From Dolosicoccus paucivorans (lineage in GTDB: Bacteria > Bacillota > Bacilli > Lactobacillales > Aerococcaceae): a stretch of 64,000 bases of DNA. The DNA is taken from NCBI RefSeq assembly GCF_900100125.1, contig NZ_FNEL01000002.1:1-64000 (forward strand). The letters run 5' to 3'. The translations under genes and the position numbers were made by a program. This document shows, piece after piece, positions 56,426 to 64,000 of this stretch (positions are counted from its first letter, which is position 1; each line of letters opens with the position of its first letter). The notes below the pieces were generated by a model. It saw nothing but the letters and a program-made list of their open reading frames with translations. It searched no databases and was not told the origin of the DNA.

Positions 56426-57409
56426 ATGATGAAAAGTATTGTTGTTTCACAATTTGGCCAAGCAGACCAGTTGAAGTATGAAGACAATGAATTACCTCAA
56501 TTAAAAGATAACCAAGTACAAGTAAAATTAGCCTATGCAGGTATTAACCCAGTAGAAACTTATATAAGAACGGGAGAATACGCTTTTAAGCCTGATTTAC
56601 CATGGACTCCTGGCTTTGATGGAGCAGGGGTAGTAGAAGGAGTAGGAGCTAATGTAACGCGCTTTAAAGAAGGAGATCATGTCTTTGTCGCTGCGTTAAA
56701 TCATAATGACAATTCAGGTACTTATAGCGAACAAGTCGTTGTTGATGAGATGTGCGTTGAACCTTTAGGAGAGGTTGCTTTTGATAAAGGAGCTTCTTTA
56801 GGATTGAATGCTTTAACTGCCTACCGAGCGACGATGACTAAAGGCCAAGTGTCTAAAGAAGATGTTGTTTTAATTAACGGCGCCAGTGGGGGTGTGGGAA
56901 TGATCGCCCTGCAATTAGCAAAAATAGAAGGAGCGACGGTTATCGCCACTGCCAGTCACGAAGATGATCAAAAGCGTCTTTTAGCATTAGGGGCTGATCA
57001 CGTGATGGATCATTTATCTAATTTAACTAAAGACCAAGTAGGTCAATTTAAAGAGGAATTTAAACCGACGCTTATTATTGAAACGTTAGCCAATAAAAAT
57101 TTAGAGCTTGATTTAGAAGTTGTTAAGCCTCACGGGCGAATCGTTCTTATCGGCTCAAAAGGGACCATTGAAGTGACTCCCCGTTTTATTATGGGTAAAG
57201 AACTTCAAGTGTTAGGGATGGGCATTTGGGAAGCGACTAAAGAAGAGCACCGTGATAGTTTAAGTCATTTAGGAAAGTTATTGCGAACAGAAAAAATAGA
57301 TCCAATCGTTGGTAAAGTGTTCGATTTAAAAGATGCTTCAAAGGCCCATCAAGCCATTGAAGAAGGAAAAACAAAATTTGGCAAAACATTATTGAAAATA
57401 GAAAACTAA
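56426..57409 (+). CDS. Quinone oxidoreductase-like MDR protein
   Basis: 327 residues of the medium-chain dehydrogenase/reductase family. A GroES-like N-terminal domain is followed by a Rossmann fold with 'INGASGGVGMIALQLAK'. The Cys ligands for catalytic and structural zinc are absent, as in the NADPH:quinone reductase (QOR) group. ATG 56426 follows AAAGGAGG. The true substrate is unknown. Confidence 0.88.
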   Translation: MMKSIVVSQFGQADQLKYEDNELPQLKDNQVQVKLAYAGINPVETYIRTGEYAFKPDLPWTPGFDGAGVVEGVGANVTRFKEGDHVFVAALNHNDNSGTYSEQVVVDEMCVEPLGEVAFDKGASLGLNALTAYRATMTKGQVSKEDVVLINGASGGVGMIALQLAKIEGATVIATASHEDDQKRLLALGADHVMDHLSNLTKDQVGQFKEEFKPTLIIETLANKNLELDLEVVKPHGRIVLIGSKGTIEVTPRFIMGKELQVLGMGIWEATKEEHRDSLSHLGKLLRTEKIDPIVGKVFDLKDASKAHQAIEEGKTKFGKTLLKIEN

Positions 57410-57410
57410 A

Positions 57411-57453
57411 AAATAAGCATCTCAACTTTGGGGGTTAGTTGAGATGCTTATTT
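57411..57453. terminator. Bidirectional terminator
   Basis: AAATAAGCATCTCAACT (57411-57427) pairs perfectly with AGTTGAGATGCTTATTT (57437-57453), a 17-bp stem between two convergent genes. Confidence 0.92.
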
Positions 57454-57459
57454 AAATAA

Positions 57460-58677
57460 TTAGTGATTAGTTAAAGGCTGAAGTTCTCTTTCAATTCTTT
57501 TAGCTAGATGTTGCCAAGATTTACTGTCGATAATTTCTTCGACTTCTTTATCCATCGATTCACCTTTTTGAACTTTTTCAAGTTGTGTAATAATGTTTTC
57601 ACTCAGACGATCAATGTAAGCTGGAATATCTTCTTTAACGGGTTTGTCTAAATCATAAATCCTTGGTAGTTCAGTATATAAAATAGCGCCTGATTGGTTA
57701 ACCGTTTCTCCTAGCTCTGTGCGCAACCCTTCAATTTCTGAAGTCACAGCCCATAATCCCATGGCCATGGCTTCAATCGCGATGAGTCCTAAAGCTTCGT
57801 AATAAGAGGGTAGAACGAACACATCGCACCGTTTTAAATACTTGGCCATTGTTTGCTGATCTTTCGCGTCATAGACCATAAAATCCTCATGATTGTTTGC
57901 TAAATGACAAAGTTTTTCTTTTTCCTCAAGAGAAGTTCGTCCAATTAAGTGGTACTCTACATTAGGAAATAGTTGTTTTACTTGAGGAAAGGTAGCCGCT
58001 AATTCATAGACACCTTTTGAGTGATCCAGTTTTCCAGCATAACCGACTCGGAATATACCGTCATTGGGTTTAGTATGATGGCAGTTAAATATCTTTTGGT
58101 TAAAACCGCCTCCGACTAAGCATAATTTATTTTCATCGTAGGAGAAGATCTGTTTAATTTTAGGTATTTCGCTAGGTGAGACGACAAAAATACGATCCAT
58201 TTCTTTAATCGATTTGCAACGCTCAAGAAAGTGAGGATGTCTTTCTAATTGACGTAAGTCCGTCCCATGACAAAAAGCGACCACAGGAATATTAGGAAAC
58301 AACTCCCTTACCATTGACGATAAGAAAAAGAGGTGATGGGTAATGACTAAATCAATGTCTTCTTGTTCTTTTAACATAAGGAGTTGTTCTTTAAAGGCTA
58401 AGAGAACGTCATCAATCATGTCAGAGGTCATGTCTGAATAAACAGTGTTATCATAAGGCATTATGTCACTCATGCCAGCAATTGGAAAAGGAAGACGATC
58501 GGATTTAAACCGGACAGGGTAATGTTCGCCATTGATTTCGATATTATAAGGTTCTTGAACACCATAGACTAATAGATTCTCATGCCCTAATTCAGCTAGT
58601 TCGTCAACTAAATTAGAAAAGTAAACCCCGCTTCCCGTTCGCATAGGAAGTTGGGCTAAGACGTTAAGTATTTTCAT
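57460..58677 (-). CDS. Glycosyltransferase, GT4 family
   Basis: 405 residues from ATG 58677 (AAGGA upstream). The N-terminal donor of the GT-B fold shows 'RTGSGVYFSNLVDELAELGHE', and the C-terminal domain has 'VGYAGKLDHSKGVYEL' and the E-x7-E motif in 'YYEALGLIAIEAMAMGL'. It probably adds a sugar to a lipid or surface glycan in the cytoplasm. No other glycan genes are adjacent. An upstream in-frame ATG at 58710 has no ribosome site. Confidence 0.87.
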   Translation of the reverse strand: MKILNVLAQLPMRTGSGVYFSNLVDELAELGHENLLVYGVQEPYNIEINGEHYPVRFKSDRLPFPIAGMSDIMPYDNTVYSDMTSDMIDDVLLAFKEQLLMLKEQEDIDLVITHHLFFLSSMVRELFPNIPVVAFCHGTDLRQLERHPHFLERCKSIKEMDRIFVVSPSEIPKIKQIFSYDENKLCLVGGGFNQKIFNCHHTKPNDGIFRVGYAGKLDHSKGVYELAATFPQVKQLFPNVEYHLIGRTSLEEKEKLCHLANNHEDFMVYDAKDQQTMAKYLKRCDVFVLPSYYEALGLIAIEAMAMGLWAVTSEIEGLRTELGETVNQSGAILYTELPRIYDLDKPVKEDIPAYIDRLSENIITQLEKVQKGESMDKEVEEIIDSKSWQHLAKRIERELQPLTNH

Positions 58678-58743
58678 AATAATTCCTTCCTGTAGAGTAA
58701 AAAATGCCACTAACTATAAAAAGTTAATGGCAAAATCAATAAA

Positions 58744-59310
58744 TTATTTAGTGGCACGGCGTGAATAAGAACCGCCATCTGCAGTACTAATAACAAGTAA
58801 GTCTCCGTTATTGATGAAGTCTGGAACACTTACAACAAGGCCGGTTTCCATTGTAGCTGGTTTACCCGTTCCTGTAACAGTGGCTCCTTTAATACCAGGC
58901 TCTGTTTCTGCAACCTTTAACTCAACAGTTGGTGGTAGTTCTACTCCAATAACTTCTGAGCCGAAGAATTGAATTTTAACGTTCATATTTTCAAGTAAGA
59001 ACTTTAATTCTTCTTCGATTTGTTCTTTAGAAACTTCGTATTGTTCGTACGTTTCTAAATCCATAAAGACGGATTGATTGTCCATATCGTATAAATATTG
59101 AACATCTTTTGTATCTAAATAAGCACGCTCGAAACGGTCATTTGGTCTAAAGGTTGTTTCATAAATGGTTCCTGTACGAACGTCGCGTAACTTCATACGC
59201 ATAACTGTATTTCCTTTACCTGGTTTGTGGTGACTTGCTTCAATAACACGGATTAATTTACCGTCTTGTAAGAAAGTCATTCCTGATCTTAAATCGACTG
59301 CTTGAATCAT
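58744..59310 (-). CDS. efp: Elongation factor P
   Basis: 188 residues with three beta-barrel domains. The loop 'HHKPGKGNT' carries Lys32, the residue modified with 5-aminopentanol in B. subtilis, so this is the Lys-type EF-P. It relieves ribosome stalling at polyproline. ATG 59310 follows AGGTGG. Its promoter contains TGCTATAAT on the minus strand (59361-59353). Confidence 0.97.
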   Translation of the reverse strand: MIQAVDLRSGMTFLQDGKLIRVIEASHHKPGKGNTVMRMKLRDVRTGTIYETTFRPNDRFERAYLDTKDVQYLYDMDNQSVFMDLETYEQYEVSKEQIEEELKFLLENMNVKIQFFGSEVIGVELPPTVELKVAETEPGIKGATVTGTGKPATMETGLVVSVPDFINNGDLLVISTADGGSYSRRATK

Positions 59311-59455
59311 GTGTATTCCACCTCAATTATTATTTAAATAAATTCCTAATCTATTATAGCATACCTAAGCTTTAAAGCCTATAAACTTGTGGCAAGTATA
59401 TTGTAATTATGCTAAAATAGAAAGGGTAGAGATTTGAAGCATTGGAGGTTTAACC

Positions 59456-59695
59456 TTGTATAATATCTTATTAACGGCCTTAGTTGTCGTATCTATTTTA
59501 TTAATTCTATTAGTGGTCATGCAACCATCTAAAAGTAACGCAGCAAGTATGCTAACTGGGACAGATTCTGAAAACCCAGCAGTGAAGCAAAAAGCGCGCG
59601 GTTTTGAAGCCTTTTTAATTAAAGCAACCACAGTGATGGGAGCTTTATTCTTTGGCTTAGCCATTGCTTTAGCTATTTTAACAGCTAGAGGCTAG
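59456..59695 (+). CDS. secG: Protein translocase subunit SecG
   Basis: 79 residues with two transmembrane helices (about 2-20 and 50-78) around a loop 'SNAASMLTGT' region. SecG assists SecYEG in export. The start is TTG 59456 after GGAGGTT at five bases. TGCTAAAAT (59410-59418) is a probable extended -10. The order secG-esterase-rnr-smpB is conserved in Firmicutes. Confidence 0.92.
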   Translation: MYNILLTALVVVSILLILLVVMQPSKSNAASMLTGTDSENPAVKQKARGFEAFLIKATTVMGALFFGLAIALAILTARG

Positions 59696-59704
59696 ATACT
59701 ATTG

Positions 59705-59738
59705 AATCTCTGATCGTTACATCAGAGATTTTTTATTT
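59705..59738 (+). terminator. secG terminator
   Basis: AATCTCTGAT (59705-59714) pairs perfectly with ATCAGAGATT (59721-59730), then a T-rich run. Confidence 0.9.
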
Positions 59739-59757
59739 TGCAAGGGATTTCAAATAG

Positions 59758-59787
59758 TTGCACCTCTTCTAACATAATCAGTACAAT
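59758..59787 (+). promoter_or_regulatory. Promoter of the esterase-rnr-smpB unit
   Basis: TTGCAC (59758-59763), an 18-base spacer and TACAAT (59782-59787), 22 bases before the esterase start. Confidence 0.65.
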
Positions 59788-59808
59788 GAAGACAAGGAGG
59801 AATGCACG

Positions 59809-60582
59809 ATGACCAATTTACCTTTTGAAGGCGCAACCTTTTTACAGCACAATGAACATAAGCAATCCAAAGTAGGTATTGTTTTTTTCCATGCCTATAC
59901 AGGATCCCCCATTGATTTAAACTTACAAGCACGTATACTGCAACGATTAGGGTATGATGTATTAAGTATTTTATTTGAAGGGCATAAAAGTCCTGACTTT
60001 GAAACACTTTTTAAAATTGCTCCAGATCGTTGGTGGCAACAAGCTAAAGATGCGATTTACTGGATGAAAGATCAAGGTTATGAGCAATTATTTGCCTTTG
60101 GCTTGTCTTTAGGTGGTATTGTTGCGATGCGAGCTGTGACGGATAACAGTTTACCTGTCGACGCAGGAGGGTCATTTAATTCGCCAGTTGTCAGTCAAAC
60201 GAATCTAGACTTATCAAGAGCTCTTTATCCTTATTTGAAGCGTGTCATGCTTCAACATTACAATGAAAGTTATTTCAATGATAATGTGGACCGCTTGCTT
60301 TCTCTTCACCGAAAGCAAATGCAAGCGTTAGACGAATGGAAAAGAGGTTACGTGCCTCAATTAAGTCAAAGTAAGCGACCTATTTTAGTCGTGCAATCAG
60401 GAAATGACGAGTTAATTACTGCAAATGAAGTATACGATACACTCCAAGAGTTGCGACAAGCAGAACTAACCTTTCATTGGTTCCCAAATAACACGCATGT
60501 TATTACAGTTGATCGCAACCGCAAACCTTTTGAAAAAGCGCTCGTATCATTTATTCAAGACCATACAAAATCCTTAGAATAA
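59809..60582 (+). CDS. Carboxylesterase (Est30-like alpha/beta hydrolase)
   Basis: 257 residues. The nucleophile elbow 'GLSLGG' is near 98-103, with the acid in 'SGNDELI' and the His in 'NNTHVITVD'. 'FFHAYTGSPIDL' supplies the oxyanion region. Homologues hydrolyse short acyl esters; the cell role is unknown. ATG 59809 follows AAGGAGG. It precedes rnr by 14 bases. Confidence 0.92.
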   Translation: MTNLPFEGATFLQHNEHKQSKVGIVFFHAYTGSPIDLNLQARILQRLGYDVLSILFEGHKSPDFETLFKIAPDRWWQQAKDAIYWMKDQGYEQLFAFGLSLGGIVAMRAVTDNSLPVDAGGSFNSPVVSQTNLDLSRALYPYLKRVMLQHYNESYFNDNVDRLLSLHRKQMQALDEWKRGYVPQLSQSKRPILVVQSGNDELITANEVYDTLQELRQAELTFHWFPNNTHVITVDRNRKPFEKALVSFIQDHTKSLE

Positions 60583-60596
60583 GAAAGGAGGATTTT

Positions 60597-62906
60597 ATGA
60601 GATTATCAAAATTAGAACAAAATATATTACGAACATTAGATCAAACAAAAAAACCTTTAAAAACAAAAGACTTAGCCTCTGTTTTAAAAATGAAGGGGAA
60701 CCGCAGTTATAAAAAGCTAATTAAAGCGGTGGCCTTTTTAGAACGGGTGGGTGAAATTGAGTGTTTAGATAACGGCACATTACGTAAACTTCAATCCAAT
60801 CAAGAAGTTGAAGGAATTTACCGGGCCAACGCTAAAGGATTCGGTTTCATTAATTATGATGAAAATTCTCCTGATTTATTTGTGCCCGCTGGCAAGAACT
60901 ATTCAGCAATGGATGGCGACTTCGTTAAAGCCCGCATCTTACGCCACGTTAACCCGCAAACCGGTAAAGGATCAGAAGCAGAGATTGTGGATATTTTAGA
61001 ACGCTCCACAAACCAACTAGTAGGTGAATTTATTATCTATGATCAAGATGAACGTGAAAAAACAGGGTATACAGGCTTTTTAATTCCTAAAGATAGTCGT
61101 TTAGGCTTAACAAAAGTCAATATTTTACCTGAAGGTATTCAACCGGTGGATCATACGATTTGTATTGTAAAAATTAAAGACTACCCAACTAAAAAGCAAC
61201 CTAAAGAAGCAACCGGGTATGTTGCTAAAGAGATTGGGCACCGAGATGAGCCTGGGGTGGATATTCTATCAATTCTTTATCAATTCGACATTCCTCATCA
61301 ATTCCCACAAAATGTGTTGGATGAAGCAGAGCAAATACCTCAAGAAGTCAGCCTTGAAGAAATTAAAGGACGCGTTGACTTAAGAGATGAATTAGTGATG
61401 ACGATTGATGGAGCCGACGCGAAGGATTTAGATGATGCTATTTCACTTCATAAATTAAACGACAATTCGTACCGCTTAAAGGTGCATATTGCTGATGTGT
61501 CCCATTACGTCACTGAAGGTAGTGCTTTAGATGCTGAAGCGCGCGAGCGAGGAACATCGGTTTACTTAACCGACCGTGTGGTTCCGATGCTACCTCAACG
61601 TTTATCGAACGGCATTTGTTCCTTATATCCCCATGAAGACCGCCTAACGTTAACTTGTGATATGAAGATTAACGCTAAAGGGCGTGTCACAAGTCATCAA
61701 ATTTACGAAAGTGTCATTAACAGTAAATACCGTATGACATATAAAGACGTTAATGCCATTATTGATGACCATGACGAAACATTGCGTCAAGAGTACGAAG
61801 AAATTGTTCCGATGTTAGACGAAATGAAAGAGCTTCACAAAATTTTAGAAGCTATGCGTATTAAACGAGGTGCTTTAAACTTTGATGCGCCGGAAGCGTA
61901 TATTAAAGTAGATGAAGAAGGGCATCCAGTGGATATTCAAGTGCGTGAACGTCACACGGGCGAACGCCTCATCGAATCGTTTATGTTAGTCGCTAACGAA
62001 ACAGTCGCTGAAGAATTTATGAGAAAAGATTTACCTTTTGTTTACCGTATTCACGAGCAACCGGAAGCAGATAAAATGACTCGATTTGCAGAATTTATTA
62101 CTGCCTTTGGACTGATTTTAAAAGGAAATGTTGAAACAATTAGTCCAAAACAAGTACAACAAATTTTAACGCAAATTGAAGGAGAACCTTACGAACGAGT
62201 AGTGTCTAGTGTCTTACTTCGTAGTATGCAACAAGCCAAATACGATCCAACACCTCAAGGACACTACGGGTTAGCTGCAACAGATTATACTCATTTTACA
62301 TCACCAATTCGTCGTTATCCTGACTTAATGGTGCATCGTTTAATTCACAGCTACTTAAAGGGTCGACCAAGTCAAAAAGAATTGAACCGTTTTGCAGATC
62401 AATTACCTGGCATTACGGAACATTCTTCTAATATGGAGCGTCGCGCTATTGAAGCCGAACGTGAAACCGACGCATTGAAAAAAGCTGAGTATATGGTAGA
62501 GCGTATTGGTGAAGAGTATGAAGGGATTATTAGTAGTGTGACGTCGTTTGGTATGTTTGTCGAATTACCAAACACAGTTGAAGGGTTAGTAACTACAGTA
62601 AGTTTACAAGATGACTTTTATATTTTTAACCCGAACCATTTAATGTTAATTGGTGAACGGACTGGAAAAGTTTACCAAATTGGTCAAAGAGTTCGCATTA
62701 AAGTCACTCATGTGGATGTTGAAGAACGTCAAATTGACTTTGAACTTCTAGAAGCAGAACCTGTCGATCACGTTCCTCAAGATGCCTTGGTGCAAGTTGA
62801 ACGCAAAAGACGTCGCAATCAGCGAAGAAAAGGAAAACATAATAATAAGGATTCATTCAACCCATCCAAGCATCAATTTAAAGTAAAAAGACGTAAAAAT
62901 AACTAA
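60597..62906 (+). CDS. rnr: Ribonuclease R
   Basis: 769 residues. N-terminal winged-helix and cold-shock domains (to about 220) are followed by the RNB domain with the Asp cluster in '[15 protein letters not shown]', an S1 domain (about 640-720) and a Lys/Arg-rich tail. RNase R degrades structured RNA 3' to 5' and works with SmpB-tmRNA, whose protein gene follows after 13 bases. ATG 60597 follows AAAGGAGG. Confidence 0.97.
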   Translation: MRLSKLEQNILRTLDQTKKPLKTKDLASVLKMKGNRSYKKLIKAVAFLERVGEIECLDNGTLRKLQSNQEVEGIYRANAKGFGFINYDENSPDLFVPAGKNYSAMDGDFVKARILRHVNPQTGKGSEAEIVDILERSTNQLVGEFIIYDQDEREKTGYTGFLIPKDSRLGLTKVNILPEGIQPVDHTICIVKIKDYPTKKQPKEATGYVAKEIGHRDEPGVDILSILYQFDIPHQFPQNVLDEAEQIPQEVSLEEIKGRVDLRDELVMTIDGADAKDLDDAISLHKLNDNSYRLKVHIADVSHYVTEGSALDAEARERGTSVYLTDRVVPMLPQRLSNGICSLYPHEDRLTLTCDMKINAKGRVTSHQIYESVINSKYRMTYKDVNAIIDDHDETLRQEYEEIVPMLDEMKELHKILEAMRIKRGALNFDAPEAYIKVDEEGHPVDIQVRERHTGERLIESFMLVANETVAEEFMRKDLPFVYRIHEQPEADKMTRFAEFITAFGLILKGNVETISPKQVQQILTQIEGEPYERVVSSVLLRSMQQAKYDPTPQGHYGLAATDYTHFTSPIRRYPDLMVHRLIHSYLKGRPSQKELNRFADQLPGITEHSSNMERRAIEAERETDALKKAEYMVERIGEEYEGIISSVTSFGMFVELPNTVEGLVTTVSLQDDFYIFNPNHLMLIGERTGKVYQIGQRVRIKVTHVDVEERQIDFELLEAEPVDHVPQDALVQVERKRRRNQRRKGKHNNKDSFNPSKHQFKVKRRKNN

Positions 62907-62919
62907 GGTAGGTGATACA

Positions 62920-63372
62920 ATGTCCCGTTCAAGAGCCTTAGCTCAAAATAGAAAAGCAAGACACGATTATGAAATTTTAGATACATCGGAAGCCGGAATG
63001 GTATTAAAGGGAACAGAAATTAAATCGATTCGTAATGGCCGTTTAAACTTAAAGGATGGCTACGTATCGATTCGCGATAACGAAGCATGGTTAATGAATG
63101 TTCACATTAGTCCTTATGAACAAGGAAATATGTTTAACCACGATCCGGTGAGACCTCGTAAACTACTTCTTCATAAACGTCAAATTATTGCTTGGCGCGA
63201 CGAAGCACAACAAAAGCAAATGACGATCGTTCCTTTAGAAGTTTATTTAAAAAATGGACGAGCTAAAGTAAAGATTGGTTTAGCACGAGGTAAAAAATTA
63301 TATGATAAACGTCATGCTTTAAAAGAACAACAAATGAAACGCGATATTGATCGTGCATTAAAAATGAGATAA
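62920..63372 (+). CDS. smpB: SsrA-binding protein SmpB
   Basis: 150 residues. '[29 protein letters not shown]' opening and '[11 protein letters not shown]' at the end are typical. SmpB binds tmRNA and rescues stalled ribosomes. ssrA itself is not in the window. It ends the esterase-rnr-smpB transcript with a terminator. Confidence 0.98.
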   Translation: MSRSRALAQNRKARHDYEILDTSEAGMVLKGTEIKSIRNGRLNLKDGYVSIRDNEAWLMNVHISPYEQGNMFNHDPVRPRKLLLHKRQIIAWRDEAQQKQMTIVPLEVYLKNGRAKVKIGLARGKKLYDKRHALKEQQMKRDIDRALKMR

Positions 63373-63378
63373 AAAAGA

Positions 63379-63417
63379 AGCTTCTTTTACTCTTAAATAG
63401 AGTAGAAGAAGCTTTTT
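63379..63417. terminator. Bidirectional terminator between smpB and rnj
   Basis: AGCTTCTTTTACTCT (63379-63393) pairs with AGAGTAGAAGAAGCT (63399-63413) with small mismatches, with A-rich left and T-rich right flanks. Confidence 0.82.
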
Positions 63418-63418
63418 A

Positions 63419-64000
63419 TTATGCATCAAACTGACGTTCGCGAACTCCTTTATTGACATCCAAAAGGACCGGTAAAATCATCGGATGACGTTCAGTTTTT
63501 TCATAAATTAATGGTTGAATTGTATTAAAGACAATATCGCGAATGAGTCGTTCATTCACTTGATTGCCATTTTCGTTTAAGCCACGGTTAATCGCTGCTT
63601 TTAATTCTTGTTGAATTTCGTTAATTAACTCTCCTGATTCACGCATGTAAATAAATCCGCGCGACATTAAGTCAGGTCCACTAACGAGTTGTTTATTTTC
63701 ATAATCTAACGTAGCAGAAACAATCATCAGACCTTCTTCTGATAGAATGCGGCGATCTCGTAAGACGATATTTCCAATATCGCCAATACCGCTTCCATCG
63801 ACGTAAATATCGTAAGCTGGGAAACGACCTGCCTTTCTTGCTGAATCTCGAGTTAAAGCAAGGACTTCACCGTTATTCATCACAAAGCAATGATCTTTTG
63901 GAATACCAGTCTCTTGCGCTAATTGAGCGTGTAAACTTAACATACGATGCTCACCGTGAACAGGCATAAAATATTTCGGTTTCATTAAACGCAACATGAG
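63419..64000 (-). CDS. Ribonuclease J, C-terminal part (gene runs off the window)
   Basis: About 193 residues of the C-terminal region; the open frame continues past base 64000. 'MKPKYFMPVHGEHRM' is the end of the split metallo-beta-lactamase/beta-CASP core with the conserved HGE, followed by the RNase J C-terminal domain ('DGSGIGDIGNIVLRDRR', 'SRGFIYMRESGELI'). RNase J is the main 5'-3' exonuclease and endonuclease in Firmicutes mRNA and rRNA processing. J1 and J2 cannot be told apart with certainty from this part. Confidence 0.9.
   Translation of the reverse strand, partial: LMLRLMKPKYFMPVHGEHRMLSLHAQLAQETGIPKDHCFVMNNGEVLALTRDSARKAGRFPAYDIYVDGSGIGDIGNIVLRDRRILSEEGLMIVSATLDYENKQLVSGPDLMSRGFIYMRESGELINEIQQELKAAINRGLNENGNQVNERLIRDIVFNTIQPLIYEKTERHPMILPVLLDVNKGVRERQFDA

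Noticed and set aside
62907-63418. tmRNA (ssrA) next to smpB
   Set aside because: Only a terminator follows smpB before the RNase J gene; there is no tmRNA-like sequence.

Overview
The window is 64 kb of a low-GC Gram-positive chromosome. Gene content and order point to the order Lactobacillales: PerR, Spx, MecA, CoiA, a threonyl-tRNA synthetase T-box, a CtsR-type operator at clpP, a cggR-gapA-pgk-tpiA-gpmI-eno operon and an HPr/enzyme I pair. The family is probably Aerococcaceae or Carnobacteriaceae, but I cannot settle the genus. Almost everything is core genome. There is no rRNA, tRNA, CRISPR array or prophage. The only mobile DNA seen is the 3' end of an IS3-family element at the left edge.

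Layout. 1-325: right end of the IS3-like element with a large structured palindrome. 353-3167: an aromatic-acid exporter-like membrane protein, perR and trpS. 3391-7628: spx, mecA, coiA, pepF. 7664-12668: a phosphotransferase, a PepSY-like protein, pepA, ytpR, a 170-codon gene in the place where relatives carry the DNA translocase SftA, and murC. 12798-22023: polA, mutM, coaE, nrdR, dnaB, dnaI, then T-box-controlled thrS. 22114-26174: dacA, a Wzy/WaaL-like polymerase, and infC-rpmI-rplT behind an attenuator leader; infC appears to start at AUC. 26259-31342: a heterodimeric ABC exporter and an Mga-family regulator.

31343-31868 is the longest stretch without a protein gene. It holds alternative hairpins and a probable short two-hairpin RNA with its own terminator. 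31869-37718: spxH (yjbH), a CYTH protein, nadK, an RluA-family synthase, mgtE, an acetyltransferase and a DivIVA-like coiled-coil protein. 37780-41529: prfC, ptsH, ptsI. 41616-48304: ykuJ, yqeG-yqeH-yhbY-nadD-yqeK-rsfS-yqeM, tmcAL, yceD-rpmF (ribosome assembly and translation). 48425-56303: clpP and the glycolytic operon. 56426-64000: a quinone oxidoreductase, a glycosyltransferase, efp, secG, a carboxylesterase, rnr, smpB and the 3' end of an RNase J gene.

How the genes work together. PerR, Spx, MecA, SpxH and ClpP form a redox-stress and regulated-proteolysis network. In Bacillus subtilis spx-mecA-coiA-pepF-yjbH-yjbK-nadF-yjbO lie together; here that block is split into two parts about 24 kb apart by the murC/polA-thrS-infC block. 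Translation (infC, rpmI, rplT, prfC, efp, rsfS, yqeH, rpmF, thrS, trpS, smpB) and central glycolysis dominate the rest. No obviously new multi-gene system is visible. The best candidates for undescribed biology are the structured RNA region upstream of the Mga-like gene, the SftA-like remnant, the coiA start site locked in the mecA terminator, and the palindrome inside the IS end.
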